From NCBI GenBank assembly GCA_025526995.1, contig JAHLKG010000026.1, positions 92,001 through 156,000 on the forward strand: DNA of 64,000 nt, given 5' to 3'. This DNA is from Powellomyces hirtus. Its lineage: Eukaryota > Chytridiomycota > Chytridiomycetes > Spizellomycetales > Powellomycetaceae. The position numbers and the translations under genes were made by a program. This document shows, piece by piece, positions 12,641-23,366 of the stretch (its first letter is position 1; each line of letters starts with the position of its first letter). The notes beneath the pieces are model-generated. The model had not been told where the DNA came from, ran no database searches, and saw nothing but the letters and a program-made list of their open reading frames with translations.

Positions 12641-14382
12641 TGTGGGAAGAGGACCCGGGTCCGAGTGCACGTTCAGCCGCAGATGATTGCTGCCGGTGAT
12701 CAGTGCGAGTTTCAGTGGGATAGCGACTTTTTTGGGCATCAACTTGAATCACCGTCAGCGCCAGCCGCGAGTGACCGAGTACGAAATGACGTGCACTCGT
12801 GCTCGATGAGCATCCTGCCGGCGCTGCTGATTCGAACCTTAACCTTGAAGATGATGGCGAGAAAGTCAAGCAAACTTTGCAAAGGTTTGCGTCAAAGCCG
12901 GCAACGAGTTCGCAAAGACGAATCAAAGAGGAAATGGTTCGAGATGTTACTGAGAAGGCGGATGAGGGTGCGACAACGCTTTAATGAATGAGTTAGACTG
13001 CCCATTTTAGCCATAACTTGTTATTAGTTGACACTGGCGAAGTCTCTGGGGATGGACTCCTTGCGGAGGATTTGCCATCGGAATGTTCGAGATTCCAGAG
13101 GTTAGTGGCGTTATGTGCGCGCCAGTCCGGCCCAGCCCCGCGATCAGACAATCTAAGGCACCAATCAGTCCGAGCAGCCACAAGCTCACGCCGCAGTGCC
13201 GCGGGATCGCCGCCAAAGTCCCTGATGAACCACAGCGACTCACGGTACCTGAAGCATGTGAAAGCTGTAGATCAGCTCTCCCTTGGGAGTGAGTGAACGA
13301 ACTGGCTTGGGAGCTCTCAATGCCGTAGAATTCTTTCCATGTAGAAATGGTGATACAAAACAAGAAGAATGTCTTGCATGCCTCCTGTCGTCAAGTCACC
13401 TGGTGCTTTTCGCGTGGCAGGCGCAATCTGCTGCTACCGTAGGTCGTCACTCCTCCGACCCAGTGGCTCACCTGTGATTCTTCCTGCTAATACAAAGCTG
13501 ACCCGCAAGGCGGTCCTTGTTTCCACATAGCGATTTCGACTTGACCGCTTCAGTGGCGCTGTCTTTCATGGCCTCATCATGCCTAACGAAGATAATAGCT
13601 TTCGAGTTAATTGGCGTCTCACCCGTTGATTTGACGTCTCTACTAGTTTCGACAAGTTTGAATCTTCTACTTCCCTATTAATGAATGGCAGGTACCATCT
13701 TGGTGACACCCTTGGGTCATCTGCAAAAACGTCTATTCTCGTAGCATTGAGTGCCAACACATGTGGGCACACCGGTCTGCAGTCTGGTTTCCGGTGGGGG
13801 TTGGGCCAATATAGAAAGCATGCACGGCAATCACGTTTGAGGACCAGGATCGCCTTGCGTACTTAGATGTACATGCTGCGGACCTTGTCACAGCACCAAG
13901 AGACACGCCGATTTGGCTCAATCAATATCATGAGTACTGTCGCACTCTTCTTCGGTTTCCCTTCGTCTTATTGAACTTTCCATTCTGCGGCCATGATCTT
14001 TTCATTGGAAGTCACTAAATCATGACTGCCACAGGGCAAGACAGATGAGCGTTGCAAGGTCCAGGAATCCACAGTTGAGAATCCATTCGTAAAAAAGACC
14101 GTACTGTGTCAATGCTGGCTAAAGTCTCATAGCCAAGCCGTGGGGAAGGAAGGTCGCCGAGAACGCGAGAAAACCCCACGCGCCTGTGTGGCTTGGAATG
14201 TGGCTTGGCATCATGATTTGGCACGTGTGACCCATTTATGCCACATAAAGGACGGTGGAGTTTCGTCACCTTCCATCGAATTCTCCCGTCCTCACATTCC
14301 ATCTTTTAGCGTTGAAATCGTAGTTCCCCATAGCTGTCAATAAATACCATCCCAGTACAAAGCACCACAGATCCTTCTTATA

Positions 14383-15135
14383 ATGTCTCCTCCGCCGTCT
14401 CTGTTTCCGCCTTCCCACACGCCAGTCTTCCTCCTCACAACCCGGCTCACCCCGCCCAAAGCCTGTCCCAGCGCTCCTCCCCCTTACACGCCCGTCCCCT
14501 TGCAACAGTCGCTCAAGCACACTGCCGCTGGACAGATTCTCACCCACGCCCACTCGGCCTCCATTCTCAACGACCACATTCTCACCCTCACCCTGTCAAA
14601 GTTCAACTACACTGCACAACTTGTCGCTCGCCACACCCGTGCGTTTGTCCTGCATTTGTTGGAAGCCGAACACCAAGCCCACCTCGTGCCCCTATTTGGG
14701 ACAAAGACCAGCAGAGACGTCGACAAGTTTGCCAACATTGCATGCACGCTGTCGCCCGCTTTCCAGTATCCTCTGGTCTCGGGAGCCGTCGCATGGTGCG
14801 AATGCAAAGTCGAACACATTGTAGACGTCGAGGGCGAGCGCATGGTCGTGATAGCAAGAGTGATAAACAGAGGCGGCGGGGGTGGCCACCCTCTAACTAT
14901 GGAGATCGTCAGAAAGGGTGTAACCAAAGGCGAATGGCATGCGCTTGAGGATAGCTATGTGAGACACAAGGAACGAGATCAGAGGTTGGCAGAGACGAGT
15001 GCTGCAACCGACGCTGCGACGGCGGCGGCAGTTGGTGTGGCTCCTTCAAAAATTGCCGCTTCTCGCATCACATATACAAGCAATGCTGGAACACAGGCAG
15101 GAGACTTGCTAGAATCTCTGAAAGCAAAGATATAG
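14383..15135 (+). CDS. Flavin reductase-like split-barrel protein
   Basis: Intronless 250-residue protein starting at ATG 14383. The central part matches the flavin-reductase-like FMN-binding split barrel: LSKFNYTAQLVARHT, FVLHLLEAEHQAHLVPLFG, then TSRDVDKFANI and PLVSGAVAWCECKVEHIV. In this family the RDxDKF segment helps bind flavin and the PLxxGAxAxxxC strand follows. Such proteins reduce or bind FMN, often beside an oxygenase, but no partner gene is adjacent. The proline-rich first 50 residues and Ala-rich residues near 205-220 look unstructured. No signal peptide or membrane segment is evident, so it is probably cytosolic. Family call is fairly sure; the substrate is unknown. Confidence 0.72.
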   Translation: MSPPPSLFPPSHTPVFLLTTRLTPPKACPSAPPPYTPVPLQQSLKHTAAGQILTHAHSASILNDHILTLTLSKFNYTAQLVARHTRAFVLHLLEAEHQAHLVPLFGTKTSRDVDKFANIACTLSPAFQYPLVSGAVAWCECKVEHIVDVEGERMVVIARVINRGGGGGHPLTMEIVRKGVTKGEWHALEDSYVRHKERDQRLAETSAATDAATAAAVGVAPSKIAASRITYTSNAGTQAGDLLESLKAKI

Positions 15136-16316
15136 CGAGTGTCCCGCACAGATGTTTTTGTAATTATACGTGTATATAATCACTCCAACCGATTGTGATG
15201 AGGTTACGTTGATCGAGGTTGAATCGCAAGAAAGATGCGAGAGATTATGGAAGTGATCCTGCCATGATACCAGCGTTCTTCGTCTCGGCACACCAAGTGT
15301 TTGGGGCGGCTACTCTTTGACATGTCAAGAATGGGCTGGTATGGTTCGATACCGTGCGTCCGCTATCGATTACCTGGCTGCTCAAGCGTGTGGTTGCAAC
15401 ATGCTAAATAATATGACGCTACGACGCTGCACTGTCCGGCGTGAAAGACCTTCAAGGACTGCGTTTGTGTTTACATTCACACACGTCCTCTGAAGCACGT
15501 CCACCGCGAACCCCAAGATATGGTACGCCCATCCGTGTCATAGCACTCCAGAGTGGAACAGCCAATTTTGTAATTGATGTGGGAATGATCGAATAGATGT
15601 TAAGCATCCACGGATTGATCCATCTCTGCCCGCAACAAGAGATAGACGTCGAAAGTTGCTGAACGATGAACCATGCTGCGCCGCGCACGCCCGCCACGCC
15701 ACGACGACTCACACAAGCCACACAAAGCCACAAAGCCCTACGACCCTTCCTTCTGGTCTCACCCTCCGAGCCTGTTGTTCCTACTGTTCTCATAAGCTAG
15801 AATACATTAGTCATGCAGCAGCAGCCAATAGTCATACACCATTTGGATTCAGATCAAGATAAACGACTCAGTCGCAAACAACCGTGGTAGGAAAAGAGAC
15901 CTGGCGGTTCCCATTTACTCGACAACGACGGCAAACACCCATCCAAACGCCAAGCGGATAAACGACTCAGTCGCAAACAACCGTGGTAGGAAAAGAGACC
16001 TGGCGGTTCCCATTTACTCGACAACGACGGCAAACACCCATCCAAACGCCAAGCGGCGGGCACTGGTAGTAGACTTGACGTATTTGCCACCCTTCACAGG
16101 TATCTCAGTTTGACGAGCCTGACGCTTGTTTGGCACAAAGCACACTTCCCCATGTGTGTGATGAACGCGCTACGTTATTTCTGGAGTTGCGTTTTCAAGC
16201 CGCAAGCTCAAACTAACAGATGCACAAAAGCAAAGAGATCCAAGCAAGCAACCGCTCAAGCAGCCAGTCAAGCAATCAGTCAAGGAATCAATCCAGCATC
16301 CGAAGCACCTGCGTCA
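15136..16316. other. Intergenic region with a 99-bp duplication
   Basis: No gene recognised. It contains the perfect or near-perfect tandem duplication listed at 15859-16056. The frame of the downstream E2 gene is open back to about 16110 with an in-frame ATG near 16150, so an N-terminal extension of the E2 protein is possible. Confidence 0.5.
15859..16056. repeat. Tandem duplication, two 99-bp units
   Basis: Units 15859-15957 and 15958-16056 appear identical (for example AAACGACTCAGTCGCAAAC starts at 15861 and 15960). The period is 99 bp, a multiple of three, so the antisense frame repeats too, but nothing suggests it is coding. Identity implies a recent duplication. Confidence 0.85.
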
Positions 16317-17317
16317 ATGCCTGCCCGCAGAAGCGTTGACCGTTCCCCGTCCAGCCCGCCTCCCACCGAGGAAGAAGAAGAGATCGAATTTGACGGAGAC
16401 GCATTCGATTCGGAGGAGGAAGATTACGAAGATGACTCCGGAATCCAGTTCGACGACCCAACTCGGGCAAAGGTGCAAGTTGTTGAGGAACCACCTGCAG
16501 ACGTGACAAGCCTTCCGGCCCCGGCATGGTCCACACCCAGCGCGACAAGGTTCTTGCAGCGTGAGCTTGCTCGGTGCCACACGCTGGTCGAACACACAAC
16601 GGAAGAAGATCGGGGTTGGACAATGGATTTCAATGCAATCCAGAACGTGTATCAGTATGTTTCCTTTAACTGCGGTATCTGTCCTCTTGGCGGTCTCATC
16701 AAATATTGTTTGACTTTGAAGATGGCAGTTTCAAATTAGGGGATTCGACAAGAATCTGCCTCTGCAGAAAGATTTGAAGGTATGCCCCGTCCACACTTCC
16801 TACGAAAGGCCTGCATTGTGGAGCCTGGGAATCATTTGGTCTCACCCTGCTGTCCGGCTGTTTCCTCAACAGGCAAAAAGGGTTACTGAAGGGGTCGTAC
16901 TTGAGATGCGATTTGGGCCGGATCACCCACAAACTCCGTGAGAACGCCTCTCATCGGCATTCACAGTTGTCCTCAACATTCATTGACATTCGTACACATT
17001 CCCACAGACCTTACGTTCGAATCATTCGTCCTCGCTTCAAGCAGTTCTGCGAAGGTGGCGGCGGTCACGTCACAGCCGGCGGTTCCATGTGCCTTGAGAT
17101 TCTGACCACCAACGGGTGGAATCCGACACTGTCCATCGAAACGGTCTTGCTCATGACTCGTGTCGCGCTTTCTTCACTTGATCCTTATCCCGCCCGCCTT
17201 AATCACCGATGGAACGTGCCTTACACCGGCCAAGAAGCCATGTGCGCCTTCGTTAGGGTCGCAATGGCCCACGGGTGGGGGGTACCGAGAGCTTGGCAAT
17301 CCTTGTTTGCAGCCTGA
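16317..17317 (+). CDS. UBE2Q-type ubiquitin-conjugating enzyme (E2)
   Basis: Predicted 256-residue E2 from four exons: 16317-16654, 16722-16779, 16873-16937, 17008-17317. E2 enzymes carry activated ubiquitin on a cysteine. The UBC fold reads YQWQFQIRGFDKNLPL across intron 1, VTEGVVLEMRFGPDHPQTPP, then YVRIIRPRF and the active-site segment GGSMCLEILTTNGW with the catalytic Cys. The order 'GGxxCxExLTxxGW' and the C-terminal AMCAFVRVAMAHGW match the UBE2Q/Q2 subfamily rather than canonical HPN-type E2s. The N-terminus is acidic (EEEEEIEFDGDAF), also typical of UBE2Q. The start at 16317 is the last ATG before the acidic region; an upstream ATG near 16150 is possible. Intron 1 ends in AAG. Confidence 0.88.
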
Positions 17318-17614
17318 TCACCTATTATCTAGTTGTGATGGCATCCATCATCGTCCCGCGTTTAGTATGCCTTTTCTTTGTTTCATGCTTTTCATCATGA
17401 GGCACACCGCGTTAGCAGCAGTATGGTTCAGTTGAGTTGCTTATCACAATCGAGTCCCAAGAATAGTATATTACAATAAGACAAGCACACTGCGAACTTC
17501 GAAGTCTATGCACACATGGTAACCAATCGCGGGCTCTATGACAGCTAGAGAGAACTACATCCTCTGCATTTCATAGACGCAAAAGTGATTCTGTGGCAGT
17601 CATTCTAAAAGTGT

Positions 17615-18701
17615 TCATCGTGGTCGCATGCGGTGACTATCCGCGGGAACGGCAACGTGGTCTCCAGGTTCTGAAAGGCTCGAGTCCCTGCATGGGGAGG
17701 GTATGGCGTTCTGACCAGTGTTGAATCGAAGGCTCTCGTTGCTCGAGACATTGTCATAATCACTCCGAGACCTGCCGGTGGCCAGGAAGTCAGTCTGTGG
17801 CGCTCCGGACGACACGCGCTGGAGACGATGATGTGGCAGGTCTGGTTCTCTGCCAAGATCCTCCAAAGGTGCGCAGTGGTACCGGTAGCAGTAGGTCGCG
17901 ACCGTGGCTCCCACAACAGCACCCACGACGACATCCTGCCATCTGTGCCAATAATTGTCCACTCGCGAGATGGAGATCAGCAAGGCGATGATGACAGGGA
18001 TGACTGTGATCGCATATTTGGGAGAGAGTGGTTTGCGTTGAAAGTTCAAATGACGCGACAGATACAGGGAGAGGAATCCTAAGCCAGCCCAAGCCACTGT
18101 CATTCCAATCAAACGGTCAGGTAAGCAGGGTGATCGGATCTGCGTAACGATATGAAATCACACATACAGCTGGAATGTCCACTGAAAAAACTTTTTCGAC
18201 CCTCTTTGATGTCACGGGGGTCACCCGAGCAAGTCTTAACGCGAAACAAGCGGGCGTCAGCCACAAATTCGGGCACAAATTCGGTAGGTTTGCAACGGTC
18301 GAGGAAGTCTGGCCGCAAGCTCCCAGTGCTGACTTTCACAATCTGCGTGAAGAGCAAAGTGAAGGCCAATGCAATGGCTAGACCTTTTGCAACAACAGGA
18401 ATGTTTGATGGTCAGCTCAACAGTCAATTGGGCAAACGTTGCCGCAACTGCAACAAGTTCATGCGCTCGTTCTTACCCAGTACAGACTGGTGTGCGTCAA
18501 AAGAACTTCTCTTCACCGCCAAAGATATGATCAAAATAGTCAGAATCGGTACGCCAACAGCAAGTGCGGCAAGCATCCAATTCGGTACTGTTTGCGGCGA
18601 CAAAGGATAAGCGATGTTAATGTCGTTCGCGAAAGCAACCCTTTCGAATGGCTGAACGAGCTCGAGTCCGGCGGCCCCGCCAAGGATAAAGATCAGCGCA
18701 A
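17615..18701 (-). CDS. PAP2-type lipid phosphate phosphatase, 5' end unresolved
   Basis: Integral-membrane phosphatase of the PAP2/LPP family, which removes phosphate from phosphatidate or diacylglycerol pyrophosphate. Exons placed: 18701-18477, 18383-18168, 18096-17615. Motif C1 is KVSTGSLRP (KX6RP), C2 is FFSGHSS and C3 is SRVDNYWHRWQD (SRX5HX3D). Hydrophobic segments include ALIFILGGAAG, MLAALAVGVPILTILII, LAIALAFTLLFTQ and a stretch after ITVIPVI. Motif C2 normally reads PSGH; here Pro is Phe, while Ser, Gly and His remain. A further upstream exon with the start codon is expected between about 18720 and 19080 but could not be fixed. The C-terminal tail of some 70 residues is Ser-rich. It converges with the E2 gene. 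Confidence 0.8.
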
Positions 18702-19384
18702 CTGTGCATGGGCAAGGGAAAAGGGTAAGAAAAGGGACTCTACGTTCTCCACAGTAACATCGTGATCGGCGCGCAGGACACACCCCATTCCCAAGCCGAC
18801 TCTTTCAGGAGATGCGGAACGTTGTTCGTGCGAGTCTCGTATAGAACGTGAACTCGGTCAGAGTTTACAGACATGAGTTCGATAGGGTGTACGCGGCGTT
18901 CCGTAATTGTGGAAAATGTCGATCCAAGGGACAGCTGTAACAGGAGAGCTCACCGAGGATCTCGGTGGGGAGGCCAACGGAAAAGAGGGGGAACAATAAA
19001 TGTCCAACGGCGACAAGCTAGTGTCAACTTCAGAGTAGCACAAGTCAGCAGCGATGCTCGTATATCTCTTTGTCAGTTGCAAAGATGAAACTGGCTGGTT
19101 GGTGGTGGGGGGCCTAGATATTGTCTTTTCCTCGATTCGACAAAGACGGCCTGGCGTGTATTATGACGGGGCGGGGGGATAGAAGAAAAAACAACGGCTA
19201 GTCCTGGACCGCCAAGAACAGAAGGAGAGGCCGGATGTGAGGCGGCGATGGGCTTTAATGGAGGGCCCCATCCCGAACAAGATTACGGTAACCGATCTAG
19301 CGGTATCACCTTCGTCATGCTTTCCTTTTCTGTATAAATGATTGGGGAGTATACGGGACACGCGAGTGATGACGACAGGTTTAA
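18702..19384. other. Region upstream of the phosphatase gene
   Basis: Probably holds the missing first exon(s) and promoter of the PAP2 gene. A minus frame around 18858-19000 containing VPWIDIFHNYG is a weak candidate exon. From about 19380 the sequence becomes AT-rich and retroelement-derived. Confidence 0.4.
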
Positions 19385-19830
19385 TATAGGTGAGTGTTGC
19401 TCATTGAGAAAGTGGTAGCACTTCTGCTCCTGCATAAAAAGCAGATCAACGCTGTTATCTCACCTGAAAGGCACATATTTGACCATTGTGATCAGGATAA
19501 TTTTAAAGAGGAAAAAACATATTACAAAAGGAGTTAAGTGAACACACACAGCAGACTGGTGTTGCTCAAAGAGCCAACCATATTCTTGTGAAAATGGGAA
19601 ACTAACACACTTAGCTTCCCACCATCATGTGAAGGGAAAGCCAATTATGAAAAGACTTTTTTTAAAGATCAATCACATTGTTGCAAACTCTAGTATGCTG
19701 TTTGAAGTGCTCTGAGTTGCAAGTAGGTACGCTGGAGGGTAATTGCTTAGACGACCAAGCTTAAAGGTGCAAGTAGCAAAAAACAAGAGGTAGTGTATTG
19801 CCGATAGTATAACAAGTCTTTCATAAATCT
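19385..19830 (+). pseudogene. Ancient, AT-rich copia integrase relic
   Basis: Base-by-base similarity to the integrase part of family B (compare 45490-45800) is visible despite heavy decay: AAGCAGATCAACGCTGTTA near 19440 matches AAGCAGATCAAAGCTGTCA, and GGTGTTGCTCAAAGAGCC near 19558 matches GGTGTTGCTGAACGAGCC, the catalytic-Glu segment. The Glu codon has become CAA. Frames are broken by small deletions and stops. The relic is much richer in A/T than family B, consistent with long decay by C-to-T changes. Confidence 0.6.
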
Positions 19831-20132
19831 CTCTCAGAGCAGAGGCAGAAGTAAAGAACCCCCGAGCTTAAGAGTAAAATGGGTGAAGACAGCAGCGGCT
19901 CTGGCACAATGGGAAATGAAAGAGCCGCGCAAATGAAAGGAACGCAAGGGGCTTAATGTCACAATGCAAGGAGAACAATGGGAACCAAGTGGAGACCGTG
20001 CCACCAAAGACGCATGGTGGTAGAGGATTAATCATGGAACTGTGTGCCACTGAAGACGGGTAGGTGGCACAGTTTGTAGATAGCAGAGTGATGGAAATAG
20101 CCATGTATCATCCAAAGAACCGTGGATGGTAT

Positions 20133-20499
20133 TATTAGAGATATTGGCTATTCCAGTACTTTATTGGTATTGCAGAGGATTGACTGAATTCAAGGCAGCC
20201 TCCAGTAAACTTCGTAAAGGGGTTTACAGAGCTCTTCTGTGAGGCAGTTGATGGTGTAGCATTGTCAGATGCACGGAGATGTAATGTATGTGAATGTATT
20301 TTTATGTCTTAAGTCTTATTGCTAATGTCTCGCTTGTCAAGCGTTCTAATCTACTTTTTCTCCAACCCCGTGATCACACGTGATCCAATTCAGCTCTTAG
20401 TGTTACCGGTATGGCGGTCACGCGTTTTAGTCGGAGAATCCAAGTAAGGATCTAATGTAAAGACCAAACGTTGAGTACGCAAGTCTCAACATTCCAATA
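20133..20499 (-). repeat. Family A 3' LTR (minus orientation), 367 bp
   Basis: Ends are TATTAGAG at the low end and TCCAATA at the high end in plus reading. A polypurine tract, CGGACAGGGGGTG in the sense direction, follows at about 20500-20512. It aligns over its length with the LTRs at 21252, 26624, 30762 and 40270. Confidence 0.85.
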
Positions 20500-20538
20500 C
20501 ACCCCCTGTCCGAGCAATCGATCCGTGATGATGGGATT

Positions 20539-21251
20539 TTACTCATTCGGGAGCTCCGTCATGGACGCTTTTGTCATTGACGTGATGGTGTTGTCGTAGT
20601 GCTTAATGCACATGCTTTCGCAATGGTATTTAAATGCCGGGGCTGGTAAAGGCTTTGTAAGTGAGTTGACGACCATTTCAGCGGTGGGTAAGTACTCCAG
20701 CTGAATCTCCTTGTCGATGTGATCACGGATGAAGTGATGTCAAATGACAATGTGCTTGGTATGGGTGTGATGCACGGGGTTCATTGCCAACAAGATGCAT
20801 GACTGATTGTCTTTGTAGATCGTTGTGGGTCGAGCATTTTCATTGAGTCATTCAGGGATTTGAAGTTCTTGCAGAAGTGAGCGAAGCCAGATTGTTTCTT
20901 GAGTGGTGAAGGAAAGTGCCATGTATTCAGCTTCGGTAGATGAGAGAGCAACGGTGGGTTGGCTCTTCGAGGCCCACGTGACGGGGCCCGCATTTCCAAT
21001 GTAGAAAAGGTAGCCAGTGATCGACCGTCAGTCGAGGATGTTGTTTCCCCAATCGGCATCGCTGTAGCCGTGAAGGGTAACATTATTTCCGCCAATGCAG
21101 AGGCTGTAATCTGATGTTTCCCGTAGGTAGCAAAGAACGCGCTTTGCAGCTTGCAGATGTTGAGGCGAAGGGTTGCTTGCGAAGCGAGAAAGCATACTGA
21201 CCGCGACAGCGATGTCAGGATGCGTGCATATCATCAGGTACATGAGAGAAC
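20539..21251 (-). pseudogene. Family A RNase H fragment
   Basis: Minus-strand C-terminus of the copia polyprotein from SLMYLMICT to the terminal stop (20539-20541). RNase H landmarks are HGYSDADWGN, SSTEAEYMAL and DNQSC. Stops interrupt it, including TGA at 21028-21030 and 20740-20742, where the intact copy has CGA. The fragment ends abruptly at 21251 where the plus-strand copy begins. Confidence 0.85.
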
Positions 21252-21619
21252 TATTGGAATGTTGAGACTCGCGTACTCAACGTTTGGTCCTTACATTAGA
21301 TCCTTACTTGGATTCTCCGACTAGAACGCGTGACCACCATACCGGTAACGCTAAGAGCTGAATTGGATCACGTGTGATCACGTGATTGAAGAAAAAGTAG
21401 ATTAGAACGCTTGACAAGCTAGACATTACCGATAAGACTTTAAGACAAGAAATACATTCACATACATTACATCTCCGTGCATCTGACAACGCTACATCGT
21501 CAACTGCATCACAGAAGAGCTCTGTAACTCCCCTTTACGAAGTATACTGGAGGCCACATCAAATTCGGCCAATCCTCTGCAATTCTGATAAAGTACTGGA
21601 AGTGTCGATATCTCCAATA
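21252..21619 (+). repeat. Family A 5' LTR, 368 bp
   Basis: Starts TATTGGAATG and ends CTCCAATA, giving a 7-bp terminal inverted repeat TATTGGA/TCCAATA instead of TG...CA. It is followed directly by the primer-binding site. Confidence 0.85.
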
Positions 21620-21633
21620 GGTTATGAGCCCTG
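21620..21633 (+). other. Primer-binding site, initiator tRNA-Met anticodon arm
   Basis: GGTTATGAGCCCTG is the exact complement of CAGGGCTCATAACC, the 5' side of the anticodon stem and the loop in fungal initiator tRNA-Met (known yeast sequence). It abuts the LTR end, as primer sites do. The embedded ATG opens a 14-codon upstream frame (21624-21668) before gag. Confidence 0.8.
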
Positions 21634-21734
21634 AGACCGGTCGAATTCGAATCATTCTCCCTTTGTAAAACCTGCAAACTACAAGTCTTCCGTCGAAATT
21701 CAAGTGCCAAGAAAGTACCGAGCACACCGTCAAG

Positions 21735-23366
21735 ATGCCTACTGCAAGATCTCCCATTCAGGAAGTGCAGACCCGCCAACAAGCCCGTCAAGCCACACAA
21801 GAAGCCCAACGGGGTCCTGACGCTGAAGAAGACGTTAATATCAATGCCTCGATCTACCATGATTCCCACGACGCAGATGCCGATGTGGATGAGATGAATC
21901 ATGGAGAAATTCATGCAGACCCGGCGACAGTACCGTCCAAAGTACCGACTGACATTGTCATGGAGATTCTGCAGAGGTTCAAGATGGAAATCGACGAAAA
22001 GCTCGACCATCGGATGGACAGGTTGGAGAGGACTTTATTGACTAGTTCAAACCCTCTCGCTTCATCAACTTCCCATCAACAACCCGAGAAGTAGGAAAAG
22101 CCTCATATCGGTGGTCATCCTATGGCCGTTTCACCGATGAGAAGCCCAAAAGCGGGCCTTGAGTACCCTTTTCTACATCAACACATTACTCACGGCGAAG
22201 TTGAAGCCCCAGTTGCCCCTCACTTTCGTCCATCTTCCCCAACGGAGAGCACAACAACTACGAGCAGCAGAAAGAGCAATGACCGTGACGCACAACGTAC
22301 ATCATTCGCATACTTGAAATCTGCGATCGATGCAGTAACTACATTCAACGGGACGGGAAATCTCTCAAAACTTGCCAACTTCATTGATCAACTCACTCTA
22401 GTCTTTCGCCTAAAACCCGTATCTGAAGAAGAACAGCTCTCATTCATCTTCACGAAGCTCTCTGGCGAAGCAAAACAATGGTATCGTAATCACCAGAAAG
22501 ATGCCGAACAAGGGATGGTGGAGCCCATCACAGACTGGGAATCCTTCAAGCCTCCTTTCCTCTCGCGTTACCAACCAACCGATCACGAAGAAACTCTGCT
22601 CACTCAACTTGAAAGACTCCGACAAGGAAGTCATTCCATCTCGCAGTACAATACCTCATTCACGAAGATCACAAGTCAGATCCCCTTGAAGGTGCCGTTT
22701 GAAATCTACAAGTGGTTCTATCTTCGCGGAATGAATGAACATCATGCAGAGCTCGTCAGAACTCAAAGTTTCAAGGATCTCCATGGCCTCATGGCAGCTG
22801 CCAAGCGTCTGGATAACGGAAGTAACAAGAGTAACCAAAACAATAATCGTTTTGCCAAGAAGAGCGAAAACATTGCACTCGAAGCCCAACCTTCAAAGAA
22901 AGACGGCTCAAGTCACAAGAAGACCGACGCAAAGAAGACCACAGACTCGAAGAAGAGACAGAACTTCCCCTGTTGGTTATGCAATTCGAATGAACATACC
23001 CCATTCAATTGTCCCCTCAAAGCCAAGGCAGTCAAAGCCTTAAAACCCGCTGCTAATGCCAACATTGCAGAAGCAGACAATGCCACTACATTGGCTTACC
23101 TGGATTCGGGCTGCTCACAGCACATGACAAATGACACTTCCATTCTCGAATCCTACGAAGAGCACTCAACGCGCGTCAGATTTGGAAACAATGCCTTTCT
23201 TGATGCCGAAGCAAAAGGGAACGCTATCTTGAAGCTTCCAGATGGAGATGTACCTCTCACTGATGTTCTCTACGTTCCAAAACTCGCCAAAACTCTCATC
23301 TTGGTCTCCGCACTTGCCAAAGATGGAAAGAGAGTTACCTTTGAAGATGAGAGCGCTGTCATTTAA
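21735..23366 (+). pseudogene. Family A gag-protease, broken by one stop
   Basis: Starts at ATG 21735. The frame is open except for TAG at 22092-22094, where the sister copy reads Tyr. It has an acidic N-terminus, a coiled helical stretch (IVMEILQRFKMEIDEKL), a capsid-like domain (about 22290-22850), a zinc knuckle (CWLCNSNEHTPFNC) and the aspartic protease motif LDSGCSQHMT. It ends at TAA 23364-23366, which the sister copy shares; the same frame then continues as a Ser/Thr-rich linker. The capsid-like segment differs strongly from the sister copy although the flanks are nearly identical. Confidence 0.85.

Larger units (their letters stand above)
10702..14382. other. Long gap with decayed coding-like sequence
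   Basis: No complete gene could be built in 3.7 kb. Short coding-like fragments appear on both strands: a nucleotidyltransferase-like piece (11430-11818, listed separately), a short plus frame rich in Glu/Lys (about 12793-12984), and a minus frame about 13000-13300 with RDFGGDPAALRREL that I do not recognise. Stops and frame changes separate them. The likely state is old pseudogenes, or genes whose exons I cannot join. Confidence 0.4.

Noticed and set aside
12605..12991. 128-codon plus frame as a real gene
   Set aside because: Its start lies in a degenerate tandem repeat, and no domain or splice logic supports it.
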